Of a stretch of DNA of 64,000 nucleotides, positions 21,852-31,884 are shown in pieces. This DNA comes from Clostridium sp. (GTDB lineage Bacteria > Bacillota > Clostridia > Clostridiales > Clostridiaceae), in contig JALENK010000014.1 of the NCBI GenBank assembly GCA_022767515.1, positions 1 through 64,000 on the forward strand. Direction: 5' to 3'. The translations under genes were made by a program, and so were the position numbers. How positions within the stretch are numbered: position 1 is the first letter of the stretch; every line of letters starts with the position of its first letter. The notes under the pieces were generated by a model, which was not told where the DNA came from, did no database searches, and saw only the letters and a list, made by a program, of their open reading frames with translations.

Positions 21852-21876
21852 TTCTCAACCTCCCCAATCCTAATTG

Positions 21877-23574
21877 CTACATTTTTTCAACTACCTCTAT
21901 TCCTATCAATTCCAACGCATTTTTAATTACTTGAGCTGATGCTTCTACTAATTTTAATCTAGTTGCCTTTAATACTTCATCTTCTAAATTTAAAACTGAA
22001 TGAACTGTATAGAACTTATTAAAGCTCTTTGCTACATCAATCGCATATCTTGTAACAATTGATGGTTCTAATTTATCAAGAGCTAAAAGAATTTGATTAT
22101 TGAAGTTTGAAAGTACCTTTACAAGTTCAAATTCTTCCTTTGAATTTAGCTTACTATAATCAACTTCTGCATTTACTTGACCTGCTCTTCTTAATATACT
22201 CTTTGCTCTTGCATATGCATATTGTACATAAGGTCCTGTTTCTCCATCAAATGATAAAATCTCTTTCCAATCAAAGACTATATCCTTTTCTCTTGAGTTC
22301 TTTAAGTATGTAAATACTACTGCTCCAACTCCAACCTTCTTTGCTACTTCTTCTTTATTTTCAAGCTCTGCATTTTTCTCTTCTATTATACTCATAGTCT
22401 TTTCTATAGATTCTCTTAACAAATCATCAAGAAGTACCACTTGACCTTTTCTAGTTGAAAAAGCTCCATTAGCAAATTTAACTAATCCAAATCCAATATG
22501 CTTACAATCCTTTGCCCATTCATGCCCAGCAAGCTCAAGTACCTTGAATACTTGTTTAAAGTGTAATGCTTGTGGTGTTCCTACAACATATATACTCTTA
22601 TAAAAATCATATGTCTTCTTTCTATACATAGCAGCAGCTAAATCTCTTGTTGCATATATTGATGCTCCATCTGCCTTAAGAACTATACATGGTGGCATAT
22701 TGTAATCATCAAGCATAACTACCTGTGCTCCATTACTTTCTACAAGTAATCCCTTTTGCTTTAATTCCTCAACTACAGCATCCATCTTATCATTGTAAAA
22801 TGCTTCCCCATTATAAGAATCAAACTTTACATTTAAAATATTATATACTCTTTCAAACTCTTTTAAACTTAAATCTCTAAATCTCTTCCATAAAGCCTCT
22901 GCTTCCTTGTCTCCACTTTCAAGAGCCTTAAAATATGCTCTCCCTTCATCTTCTAAAGATGGATCCTTTTCTGCTTCTTCATGGAATTTAACATAGATTC
23001 TTAATAACTCTTTTATAGGGTCATTTTCAAGTGCTTCTTCATCAACCCATCTATGATATGCAGATATAAGCTTACCAAATTGTGTTCCCCAGTCTCCTAA
23101 GTGATTTATACCAATAGCATTATATCCTTCCTTTTTAAACATCTTATATAAAGCATTACCTATAGCTGTTGTAAATAAATGGCCAATATGAAATGGCTTT
23201 GCTATATTAGGCGAAGAGTATTCAACACAAACATTCTTACCTTCCCCCACATTAGATGCTCCATACTCATCTCCTTCTAATAATACTTTTTCTATAGTAT
23301 TTTTAGAAAATGTAGCTTTATCCACAAAGAAATTAACATATGGTCCTAAATTTTCTATTTTTTCAAAACCATCTTGATTTAATTCATTTTTTAATTCCTC
23401 AGCTATCATATTAGGTGCTTTTCTCATTACCTTTGCAAGCTGAAAGCATGGAAATGCATAATCCCCCATCTCAGGTCTTGGTGGTACTTCTATTAATTTT
23501 TCAATAGCTTCCTCTTCTAAATCAACCTTAGTCTTTATAAGTTTTGCAATTATATTTTTATAATCCATAAACAA
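21877..23574 (-). CDS. argS: Arginyl-tRNA synthetase
   Basis: [14 protein letters not shown] signature; 565 aa. Start probably MDYKN, two codons inside the ORF call. Confidence 0.97.
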   Translation of the reverse strand: MFMDYKNIIAKLIKTKVDLEEEAIEKLIEVPPRPEMGDYAFPCFQLAKVMRKAPNMIAEELKNELNQDGFEKIENLGPYVNFFVDKATFSKNTIEKVLLEGDEYGASNVGEGKNVCVEYSSPNIAKPFHIGHLFTTAIGNALYKMFKKEGYNAIGINHLGDWGTQFGKLISAYHRWVDEEALENDPIKELLRIYVKFHEEAEKDPSLEDEGRAYFKALESGDKEAEALWKRFRDLSLKEFERVYNILNVKFDSYNGEAFYNDKMDAVVEELKQKGLLVESNGAQVVMLDDYNMPPCIVLKADGASIYATRDLAAAMYRKKTYDFYKSIYVVGTPQALHFKQVFKVLELAGHEWAKDCKHIGFGLVKFANGAFSTRKGQVVLLDDLLRESIEKTMSIIEEKNAELENKEEVAKKVGVGAVVFTYLKNSREKDIVFDWKEILSFDGETGPYVQYAYARAKSILRRAGQVNAEVDYSKLNSKEEFELVKVLSNFNNQILLALDKLEPSIVTRYAIDVAKSFNKFYTVHSVLNLEDEVLKATRLKLVEASAQVIKNALELIGIEVVEKM

Positions 23575-23607
23575 TATACCCTCCTAATATTATTAAAAAT
23601 GCATAAA

Positions 23608-23628
23608 GCTACTCTACAAAAGAGTAGC
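23608..23628 (-). terminator. Hairpin overlapping the trmB stop codon
   Basis: GCTACTCT / AGAGTAGC arms followed on the minus strand by TTTATGCATTTTT. Confidence 0.6.
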
Positions 23629-24255
23629 AATCAATGCCATTGTTTTCATTCCTAATGCTGTAAATTTTGTCTCATATTCTGTCATAACATTATCTTCAAA
23701 ATCAGAATTATGTAAATCATAACTAACAAAATCTAACCTAAAACCACTTTCTTTAAAATACTCAAGTGAGGCCTCAAATAAATCTTTATCATCTGTTTTA
23801 AACCAAACTTGCGACCCCTTTCTTAAAAACTTTTTATATTCTGTTAAAAACTTAGTATGTGTTAATCTTCTTTTATTATGTCTGTCCTTAGGCCAAGGAT
23901 TACAGAAATTTATATATATCTTTTCTATTTCATCCTTTTCAAATAAATCTGCTATAAATGAAATATTTAGCGCTACAATCCTAGCATTTTTTATTTCTGG
24001 CTCAACTTCTTTAACCTTTCTTAAAGCATAGACTAATACTTCGTCCTTCAAATCAACTGCTATATGATTTATATTTGGATATTTTAAAGCCTTCTGAACT
24101 AAAAATCCTCCTCTTCCACATCCGAGTTCTAAATGGATTGGATTATTATTTTTAAACTCCTGTTTCCATTTTCCTTTAAGCTCCCTTGGGTTATTAACAA
24201 ATATATCGCTACTTTCTAATTCTGGCCTAGCCCACCATTTTTTTCTTAACCTCAT
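23614..24255 (-). CDS. trmB: tRNA (guanine-N7)-methyltransferase
   Basis: [11 protein letters not shown] and [18 protein letters not shown] motifs. Confidence 0.96.
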   Translation of the reverse strand: MRLRKKWWARPELESSDIFVNNPRELKGKWKQEFKNNNPIHLELGCGRGGFLVQKALKYPNINHIAVDLKDEVLVYALRKVKEVEPEIKNARIVALNISFIADLFEKDEIEKIYINFCNPWPKDRHNKRRLTHTKFLTEYKKFLRKGSQVWFKTDDKDLFEASLEYFKESGFRLDFVSYDLHNSDFEDNVMTEYETKFTALGMKTMALIATLL

Positions 24256-24272
24256 ATTCGTAAAAACCTTTC

Positions 24273-25364
24273 TTAATTTTTTTGACTATCTAAAGCATTG
24301 TCTTCATTTAGGCTCTTCATTATTATTTTACCATTATCTGTGCTACAAATAAAGCCTTCTGTCAATTGTAATAACTGCCCCTTATATTCTACTTGTGGTG
24401 CTTTACTATCTATCATATTGATAATTTTGCCTTTTAATCTATCATTTACTAATATTTCACTTTTAGATGATATGTATACATCACTAACTCTCTTAGGTTT
24501 ATCAAGTTCTATTGTTGCCCAAGTAGAGAAATTTGCATCCATATGTCCATACACTATACTTGTTATCTCATCATTAGATGCAGAACCTACTTTACCTAAA
24601 TATATTATACCTTCATCGTCAACATCTATTAATGTATAATTCTTCATATTTATAATACCTAAATCTTTAGGTGTACCACTTATAGATGCATTTATAGTTT
24701 CATATAATGAATCTTGGTATATAAGTATATCTTCTCTTTGCATAGCTTTAAATGCCTTAAGCTGTCCAACGTTAAGTATTTTATTTGCATTATAATTAAC
24801 ATCTATTCTATAAACACTTGAACCAAAGCCTGTTCTGCTTATGCCGACATATGTAGTATTGGTTTTGGTAGATTGAACTAAGCCGTTAACCTCCATCCCC
24901 TCATAGTAATTACACAGAGGAGCTTTAGTAACTGCCTGCTCATAATCATACTTAACATTATAGTTAATTACATTTACCTTATCAGTACCACTTGCTGATA
25001 ACTCCTTCTGAACTATCACAAGTATATCCTCATCTAATATCCATTTTACAGCTAATATACCTTTTCCCTTTTCTGTAGTAATTTCTCTCTCTTTTAAACT
25101 TTTAGTATCTAATAGCATCAATTTATCATTTCTAAAATAAGATATGTATCTAGTATCATCTGATACTTTAATGTCCTTAGCATCATATGGTATGTCATAA
25201 TCTATGTCTCTATTTTTTTCTACTACTTCACCTTTAATTTCTTCCGCTTGAATATCTATATCATAGGATTCCTTAAATATGACTTGATCTAAAAACAATA
25301 ATCCAGCCACTTGAAGCATTATGGATAGCATTGCCCATACTATAATTTTTTTTACATTATTCAT
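24273..25364 (-). CDS. Membrane-anchored hypothetical protein, possible beta-propeller; start corrected to 25364
   Basis: One N-terminal TM plus repeated beta-rich segments; AAGGAGA 6 nt upstream of ATG 25364 ([10 protein letters not shown]). Confidence 0.7.
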   Translation of the reverse strand: MNNVKKIIVWAMLSIMLQVAGLLFLDQVIFKESYDIDIQAEEIKGEVVEKNRDIDYDIPYDAKDIKVSDDTRYISYFRNDKLMLLDTKSLKEREITTEKGKGILAVKWILDEDILVIVQKELSASGTDKVNVINYNVKYDYEQAVTKAPLCNYYEGMEVNGLVQSTKTNTTYVGISRTGFGSSVYRIDVNYNANKILNVGQLKAFKAMQREDILIYQDSLYETINASISGTPKDLGIINMKNYTLIDVDDEGIIYLGKVGSASNDEITSIVYGHMDANFSTWATIELDKPKRVSDVYISSKSEILVNDRLKGKIINMIDSKAPQVEYKGQLLQLTEGFICSTDNGKIIMKSLNEDNALDSQKN

Positions 25365-25380
25365 AACATTTCTCCTTAAT

Positions 25381-26400
25381 TTATGGTAATACAACTATCG
25401 CTGATGCTATTGCTCTCTCACCAGTTGGGTTACTAGGTTTATTTACAATCTCCCCTTTATAATACATAGTAGTAGATTTACCACCATCTAAACTAGCTGC
25501 TGTAACACATCCTAGTCTATACATAAGTTCTTGACTTTCCTTTGTAGTAGCACTAATTCTAGTATCAGTAGATGAATCTAAAACAACCAATAAAATGTTT
25601 CCATTTTCTTTCTGTCCTATTAATGTTTTAGGCGAAGTTCCCATTTCAGGTGCAACTACCTTTTCTCCATTTACTATTAATACAGATGGAGTAAAGCTTA
25701 CTATCTCTGAAACATCTTGTTCATTTATCAATTCATTTAACGACCACTTACCTATTAGTAATCTACCATCTTTGGTAATTGCAATCTGATCCACTTTTGA
25801 ATCCATACTTAAATTATTAAAAATTATTTTTCCATTTGTCATTATTGTACCTTCTGGAATTCCTCCATTTTGTGTCCACTGAGCTGCATCTGCATTACCA
25901 TCTGTAAACGCACCTCCATTTATTGCTGCAATTGCATTATTGTTCTTTGCAATCGTTGATGTCTTTTCTCCTTCTTTTCCAAGCTTAGATGAATATCCAA
26001 CCTTAACTTTTTTAGGATTGCTCACTTCTAAAACATATCCGTCAAATTTTGCATTTCCAGGTATCTTATAACATTTTACAGTATTGTTATAATCATTTTT
26101 GTTTTCAATTTTTACTTTATCAGAATCTTTATTGCTAATATCTGATTCTTGATATGCTGTAATTCCCAAATATTCATTTATTTCAGCTTCATCCATAAAA
26201 GTAGTAGCAAGCCACTTATAGTGCATTGAACTCATAGCTGTAGATAAAAAGGTCTTCTTAGCCGTTTCAAAAGGCCCATATAATAATATAAACGGTGCTG
26301 TTACTAATGTAAATAATATTTCAAAGACTATAAAGCCTATAATTAATTTTCCATTCAACTTACTTTTCTTACGTGATTTTCTTCGTTCTGCTCTCGCCAT
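25381..26400 (-). CDS. Phosphodiester glycosidase (NAGPA)-domain protein
   Basis: NGGAFTDGNADA...GGIPEGTIMTNGKI and SLDGGKSTTMYYKGEIVNKPSNPTGERAIASAIVV. Confidence 0.88.
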   Translation of the reverse strand: MARAERRKSRKKSKLNGKLIIGFIVFEILFTLVTAPFILLYGPFETAKKTFLSTAMSSMHYKWLATTFMDEAEINEYLGITAYQESDISNKDSDKVKIENKNDYNNTVKCYKIPGNAKFDGYVLEVSNPKKVKVGYSSKLGKEGEKTSTIAKNNNAIAAINGGAFTDGNADAAQWTQNGGIPEGTIMTNGKIIFNNLSMDSKVDQIAITKDGRLLIGKWSLNELINEQDVSEIVSFTPSVLIVNGEKVVAPEMGTSPKTLIGQKENGNILLVVLDSSTDTRISATTKESQELMYRLGCVTAASLDGGKSTTMYYKGEIVNKPSNPTGERAIASAIVVLP

Positions 26401-26522
26401 AATTCCCTCCCTATAAAAATTTATTCTATTGCATTTTAACTCGTTTTATTATACAATCTATTATTAATAAATTCAATAATTGTAACTTTATTTTAATATT
26501 TTTATCAAGGTAGGTACTTTCT

Positions 26523-27485
26523 ATGAAAAATGAAATACTAAAACTTCTACAATCTAATAAAGATTATATATCAGGTGAAGATATAAGTAAAATTCTAAAT
26601 ATTTCCCGTTCTGCCATATGGAAGCATATAAAAACACTGAAAAGTGAAGGATTTGAAATTGAAGGAATATCCAATAAAGGATATAAGCTACTTTCCTGTC
26701 CTGATATTATTATTGAAAATAATATACAGAAGCATTTAAAAACTAACTTCATAGCACATACTATTTATCATTACAACACCTTAAATTCAACTAACACAAA
26801 AGCTAAAGAATTATCTGATAAGGCTAATGATGGTAGTATTGTTATATCTGAAATTCAAGAAGGTGCTCATGGAAGATTTGATAGAGCTTGGGTATCCCCA
26901 AAGGGAGGACTATGGTTTTCTATGATACTAAAACCTATTATAGAACCTTATAAAGCTTCTAAGCTTACTCAAATAGCAGCTGCTTCTATAATTAGTGTGC
27001 TAAAAAATAAATATAATATTAATGCTCAAATAAAATGGCCTAACGATTTATATATAAATAACAAGAAATTTTGTGGTATCTTAACTGAAATGAAATGTGA
27101 TTTAGATAGAATTAACCACATAATAATTGGTATTGGAATTAATGTTAATTTAACAAAGGATAATTTTTCAAATGATTTACTAGATACAGCTACCTCATTA
27201 AAAATAGAAAATGATATATCTTATGATAGAAATGAACTTCTTGCACATATATTGAGCGAATTTGAAAAGCTATATTTAAATTATGTTAATACAAATGATT
27301 TTACTCCTACTCTAAAAATTTGTAGAGAAAATTCAATAATATTAAAAAAAGATGCTTATATAGTTACCCTAAATAAAAAAGAAAAAGTAACTTGCATAGA
27401 TATTGATGATGACGGAAATCTAATTATACAAGATAAAGATGGCAATATAAAAAGTATCTTTAGTGGTGAAGTTACTTTTAAATAG
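26523..27485 (+). CDS. birA: Biotin-[acetyl-CoA-carboxylase] ligase / biotin repressor
   Basis: N-terminal HTH plus GRFDRAWVSPKGGLWFS and KWPNDLYINNKKFCGILTE. Confidence 0.95.
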   Translation: MKNEILKLLQSNKDYISGEDISKILNISRSAIWKHIKTLKSEGFEIEGISNKGYKLLSCPDIIIENNIQKHLKTNFIAHTIYHYNTLNSTNTKAKELSDKANDGSIVISEIQEGAHGRFDRAWVSPKGGLWFSMILKPIIEPYKASKLTQIAAASIISVLKNKYNINAQIKWPNDLYINNKKFCGILTEMKCDLDRINHIIIGIGINVNLTKDNFSNDLLDTATSLKIENDISYDRNELLAHILSEFEKLYLNYVNTNDFTPTLKICRENSIILKKDAYIVTLNKKEKVTCIDIDDDGNLIIQDKDGNIKSIFSGEVTFK

Positions 27486-27487
27486 GC

Positions 27488-28048
27488 TCATAATAGCATA
27501 TTTATTCCAAATATAATCAAAAAAATACCACCTAAATAATTAGCAAATTTAGATACAAAATCAATTCTTCTAATAATTCGTGATATAAAGAATGCTACTG
27601 TACATAAAAATGCTGTAACTATTCCGACTAAAGTAGCATTCATAAACAAATTAATTGTCTTTCCAACATGATTCATAACAGCAAAGCCTATAACAACTGC
27701 ATCAATACTCACAGATATACTTAATAATAATTTTATTTTTTGTCTTTCAAAGCTAAAACTATTCTTTTTTCTAATTCCATCAATAACCATAAGTATTCCT
27801 ACTCCGATTATTACTACTGCACCAAACTTTTCAGATATACTTACAACATAATTATCAAAATAGTATCCACATTTTCCTCCAATAAATAGCATTAAAAATT
27901 GAAAAAAACCAAACAATACAATATATTGAATTTTCTCACTTCTTTTAATATTTCCATTCAAGCCAATACCTAAGGATATTCCTAGTGCATCCATAGCAAG
28001 AGAAATTCCAATTCCTATTACCTCATATATTGCCATATCTAACTTCAC
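27488..28048 (-). CDS. MntP/YtaF-family (DUF204) membrane protein
   Basis: Six-TM; duplicated D-containing motifs (SLAMDALGISLGIG, SVSIDAVVIGFAV). Confidence 0.85.
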   Translation of the reverse strand: MKLDMAIYEVIGIGISLAMDALGISLGIGLNGNIKRSEKIQYIVLFGFFQFLMLFIGGKCGYYFDNYVVSISEKFGAVVIIGVGILMVIDGIRKKNSFSFERQKIKLLLSISVSIDAVVIGFAVMNHVGKTINLFMNATLVGIVTAFLCTVAFFISRIIRRIDFVSKFANYLGGIFLIIFGINMLL

Positions 28049-28153
28049 AACCTTAAAATTTTCATCTAATTAATTTTATTAAACTCTTTATTAAATAATT
28101 CTTTTATTGTATAGTATTTATAGATATTTTTATTTAAAGGAGTGTAGTACATA

Positions 28154-29344
28154 ATGCCAAATTGTATAATCGCACAATCAGGAGGACCTACTTCTGTTAT
28201 CAACTCAAGTGTTGTTGGACTTATAAAAGCAAACGAAGAATTCAAAGTTTATGACAAAATTTACGGAGGATTAAACGGTATTGAAGGTATTTTAAATAAG
28301 AACATAATAGATTTATCCTCTACAACTAATCAGGAACTTGAAGAATTTAAATATACTCCATCATCAGGATTAGGTTCTTGTAGATATAAAATGAAAAATA
28401 TTGAAGACTCAACTGAAGAATATGATAAAATTTTAGAAATCTTACAAGACTTAGATATAAAAACCTTCTTCTACATAGGTGGAAATGATTCAATGGATAC
28501 TACAGCAAAGCTTGGTAAATATGCAAAAGAGAATAACCTAGATATTAATTTTGTTGGTATTCCAAAAACTATAGATAATGATTTAATGTATACAGACCAT
28601 ACTCCTGGATTTGCAAGTGCAGCTAAATATATTGCAATTTCAGTACTTGAAACTTATCTAGACTCATCTGTTTACACTAATAATGGTATATTCATACTTG
28701 AAACTATGGGAAGAGATACAGGATGGCTTGCTGCCTCAGCTTGTACAGCTAAATATCTTGGAAAACCAGTTGTTGACTTTATCTACCTTCCAGAAGTTGC
28801 CTTTGATAAGGACCAATTCTTAAAAGATGTTGAAAAAAGATTTAAAGAAAATAATCATGTATACATAGTAGTTTCTGAGGGCATAAGAGATGCAAGTGGA
28901 AAATTTGTATCTGAATTTGAATGTGTTTCTCAAGATAAATTTGGACATACTCAATTAGGCGGTGTATGTAACTATATCAGAAGCTTAATCTTAGATGCCA
29001 AAATCACTACTCGAGTTAAGGCATTAGAGCTTGGTGTGCTTCAAAGATGTGCAATGCATTGCTCTTCTCAAATAGATATAGATGAAGCTTTTATGACAGG
29101 ATATGAAGCCTTAAAATATGCTATGGAAGGAAATAATGGTCAGATGGTAGCTATAAAAAGAGAATCTAACAAGCCATATAAGAGTTCATTCTTCCTTATT
29201 GAAGCTGATAAAATAGCAAATAATGTTAAATATTTTCCTACAGAATGGATTAATAAAGAAGGCAATAACGTTACTCCAGAAGCATATGAATACTTTAAGC
29301 CAATGCTTGGAGAATTACCTGATTTTAAAGTATTTACAAAATAA
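28154..29344 (+). CDS. 6-phosphofructokinase, PPi-dependent type predicted
   Basis: GGNDSMDT and PKTIDND at phosphoryl-donor positions. Confidence 0.9.
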   Translation: MPNCIIAQSGGPTSVINSSVVGLIKANEEFKVYDKIYGGLNGIEGILNKNIIDLSSTTNQELEEFKYTPSSGLGSCRYKMKNIEDSTEEYDKILEILQDLDIKTFFYIGGNDSMDTTAKLGKYAKENNLDINFVGIPKTIDNDLMYTDHTPGFASAAKYIAISVLETYLDSSVYTNNGIFILETMGRDTGWLAASACTAKYLGKPVVDFIYLPEVAFDKDQFLKDVEKRFKENNHVYIVVSEGIRDASGKFVSEFECVSQDKFGHTQLGGVCNYIRSLILDAKITTRVKALELGVLQRCAMHCSSQIDIDEAFMTGYEALKYAMEGNNGQMVAIKRESNKPYKSSFFLIEADKIANNVKYFPTEWINKEGNNVTPEAYEYFKPMLGELPDFKVFTK

Positions 29345-29351
29345 ATTATAC

Positions 29352-29386
29352 AAAGAGAGGAATTTAATTATTATTTCCTCTCTTTT
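29352..29386. terminator. Bidirectional terminator between convergent genes
   Basis: AAAGAGAGGAA ... TTCCTCTCTTTTT. Confidence 0.85.
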
Positions 29387-29392
29387 TAAATT

Positions 29393-30676
29393 TTATCCAT
29401 AAAACCTTGAAATTTCATTTATTGCATTTAAAAAAGTTTCAACTTCTCTTTCATTATTATAAATTCCAAAGCTTACTCTTATCATTCCCGGCATTCTTGC
29501 TTTTACATCATGAATAAATGCATTAGCTGCCTTTTCCGTTAGATGCATAAGCCTTCTACAATACGGATGTGCACAAAACCATCCCTGTCTTACAGCTATA
29601 CCATAATTTTTAGCTAATATATTAGCTACATTCTCATGATATATAGAATCTATATTAAATACAGTTATTCCAAGCGAATCCTCAATATTGTCATAATCAC
29701 CATATATTCTTACTTTAGGAATTTTTCTTAGACCATCAATTAGTTTCTTTTTTAATAACTTTTCCTCTTTTTCTAACAGTTTTAAATCTAAACTTTCTAT
29801 TTTTTTAAGTGCGGTTACCATCGCTATAACTCCAAAAAAGTTAGGTGTTCCAGCTTCATTTCTTTCTGGAGAATCAAGATAAGTAACACTTTTATCATTT
29901 ACAATGCTAACAGTTCCTCCACCTTGATTATCAAATATAGTATTATTAAATTCCTCTTTAAGACCAATAATAGCACCTGCACCAAAAGGAGCATATAATT
30001 TATGAGCTGAAAAAACTAAAAAATCAATTTGCTCATCCTTTGAACTACCAGATATATCCACATGGACATGTGGAACTAATTGTGCACCATCTACTATCAA
30101 TTTAGCTCCATAACTGTGGACAACTTTAGCAATATTGTGAATATCATTCTTATATCCAGTAACATTAGATGCTCCTGTTACAGTAACATATTTTATCCTA
30201 TCTTTATATTTCAATAATTTATATTCTAAATCATCAATTAATAATCTGCCTTTTTCATCTACTTCAACATATTCGACATTACACACCTTCCTCCAAGGCA
30301 AATCATTAGAATGATGCTCCATACGTGTTGACAAAACCATATCTTTTTTACTCTTTATCAATATTCTTGATAATTTATTAATTCCATCTGTAGTATTAGC
30401 AACATAAACAACTGTATATTTTTCCTTTTCTTTTACATTAAAATAATTTAATAAATATTCTCTTGACATATTATATAGCCTAGTTGTTATTTCTGCTTTT
30501 TGTCCTACCCCTCTTCCTATGGAAGCATAATAATTACTTAATCCTACTATTTCATCTAATACACATTTTAAGGGTGGAGTTGTAGCAGCATTATCAAAAT
30601 TTATACTTTTAACCTTCTTATTATTTAAGGTATACACAAGAGAATCTATGCCAGCAAAAAGTTCTTCATTACTCAT
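29393..30676 (-). CDS. Class V aminotransferase / cysteine desulfurase-like protein
   Basis: FSAHKLYAPFGAGAI PLP-Lys motif; RQGWFCAHPYCRR. Confidence 0.88.
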   Translation of the reverse strand: MSNEELFAGIDSLVYTLNNKKVKSINFDNAATTPPLKCVLDEIVGLSNYYASIGRGVGQKAEITTRLYNMSREYLLNYFNVKEKEKYTVVYVANTTDGINKLSRILIKSKKDMVLSTRMEHHSNDLPWRKVCNVEYVEVDEKGRLLIDDLEYKLLKYKDRIKYVTVTGASNVTGYKNDIHNIAKVVHSYGAKLIVDGAQLVPHVHVDISGSSKDEQIDFLVFSAHKLYAPFGAGAIIGLKEEFNNTIFDNQGGGTVSIVNDKSVTYLDSPERNEAGTPNFFGVIAMVTALKKIESLDLKLLEKEEKLLKKKLIDGLRKIPKVRIYGDYDNIEDSLGITVFNIDSIYHENVANILAKNYGIAVRQGWFCAHPYCRRLMHLTEKAANAFIHDVKARMPGMIRVSFGIYNNEREVETFLNAINEISRFYG

Positions 30677-30778
30677 AAAACTCCCTCCAATATATATTAT
30701 TCTTTTAATTTGCTTTTGTTCTATTAATCAATAAATAAACATATTCTTTAATAATTACTTTTGCTTGGAGAATAAATT

Positions 30779-31195
30779 ATGTTTAATAATGATTTAAATT
30801 TTACTCCCTTTAATCAAATGAAAAGTATTTTAGGAAATCCTTTTATGCTTCCTCCCTTAACTAGTAGGAACGAAACCACAAATGAACAATATCCTGATGA
30901 AACAAAAAAAGATACCTTATATTCTTATAATAAACCTATAAAAAAAGTCCCTTCAAATATGGGTAGTAGAATTCTTAATTCCTTAAGAGAACTTGATTTA
31001 GACTTAGATGAAAGCACTGATTTAGCTAGGAACATAAATGAAAATATAGATACTATATATAATAAAATTGAACTTAACTATCCTGGAACCTTTATTCTTC
31101 TTAATTCTTATAATATTCCTTCTCCCATTTCAAAGCTTATTATAAGAAGAATAATAAAATTATCTATAAAATACTGTAACAAGGAGGATGAATAA
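30779..31195 (+). CDS. Hypothetical protein
   Basis: 138 aa ORF, TTGGAGA ribosome site; ends 2 nt before the next gene. Confidence 0.65.
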   Translation: MFNNDLNFTPFNQMKSILGNPFMLPPLTSRNETTNEQYPDETKKDTLYSYNKPIKKVPSNMGSRILNSLRELDLDLDESTDLARNINENIDTIYNKIELNYPGTFILLNSYNIPSPISKLIIRRIIKLSIKYCNKEDE

Positions 31196-31197
31196 TA

Positions 31198-31830
31198 TTG
31201 TATGATAATTCCATACCTGAATTAGATAGCTATATCCGCTTTTTTCATGCATCTGCCAATGCTCCAAGCGTAGATATATATATTAATGGCTCTCTTATTA
31301 TAAGCAATTTAAATTTTTCTGAAATTAGTAGCTATAAGAAACTAACTCCCGGAAAATATAACTTTGAAATATATAAGCATGGTAGCTATGATTCTCCTAT
31401 TTTAAAACAAGATATTGATGTTCTTCCATACTTAATAATAACAGTCTGTGCTATTCTATCAAATGATAACTTAGAATTATTTAGTCTTAGAGACCAATTC
31501 ACTACAAAAAGCACTCCAAATTCTGCACATATTAGATTTATAAATTTTTCACCAGACTCTCCACTACTCTCATTAGAACTACCTAATGAAGATATATTAT
31601 TCAATCAGGTTGAATACTTGGAAAACACTAATTATTATTCACTTTCACCCGCTCTCTATGACTTTATGCTTACTCAAAATATGAATTCATCTTACAAAAA
31701 ATTTATTAATAATATAGATTTAGATAGCAATACCTTCTATACTATATATATAATTGGTCTTTTTGAAGACTATCCCGAGCTTGGTTATCTCTTAACTCTT
31801 GATGGATTATATGATATAAATAAACAATAA
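31198..31830 (+). CDS. DUF4397-domain protein, TTG start
   Basis: YIRFFHASANAPSVDIYINGSLI and AHIRFINFSPDSPLLSLEL repeats; AGGAGG 10 nt upstream of the TTG. Confidence 0.85.
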   Translation: MYDNSIPELDSYIRFFHASANAPSVDIYINGSLIISNLNFSEISSYKKLTPGKYNFEIYKHGSYDSPILKQDIDVLPYLIITVCAILSNDNLELFSLRDQFTTKSTPNSAHIRFINFSPDSPLLSLELPNEDILFNQVEYLENTNYYSLSPALYDFMLTQNMNSSYKKFINNIDLDSNTFYTIYIIGLFEDYPELGYLLTLDGLYDINKQ

Positions 31831-31844
31831 ATTTATCTGCAAAC

Positions 31845-31877
31845 AAAAAAGCAAACAACAATGTCGTTTGCTTTTTT
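31845..31877. terminator. Bidirectional terminator
   Basis: AAAAAAGCAAAC-aacaatgtc-GTTTGCTTTTTT. Confidence 0.88.
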
Positions 31878-31884
31878 GCATAAT

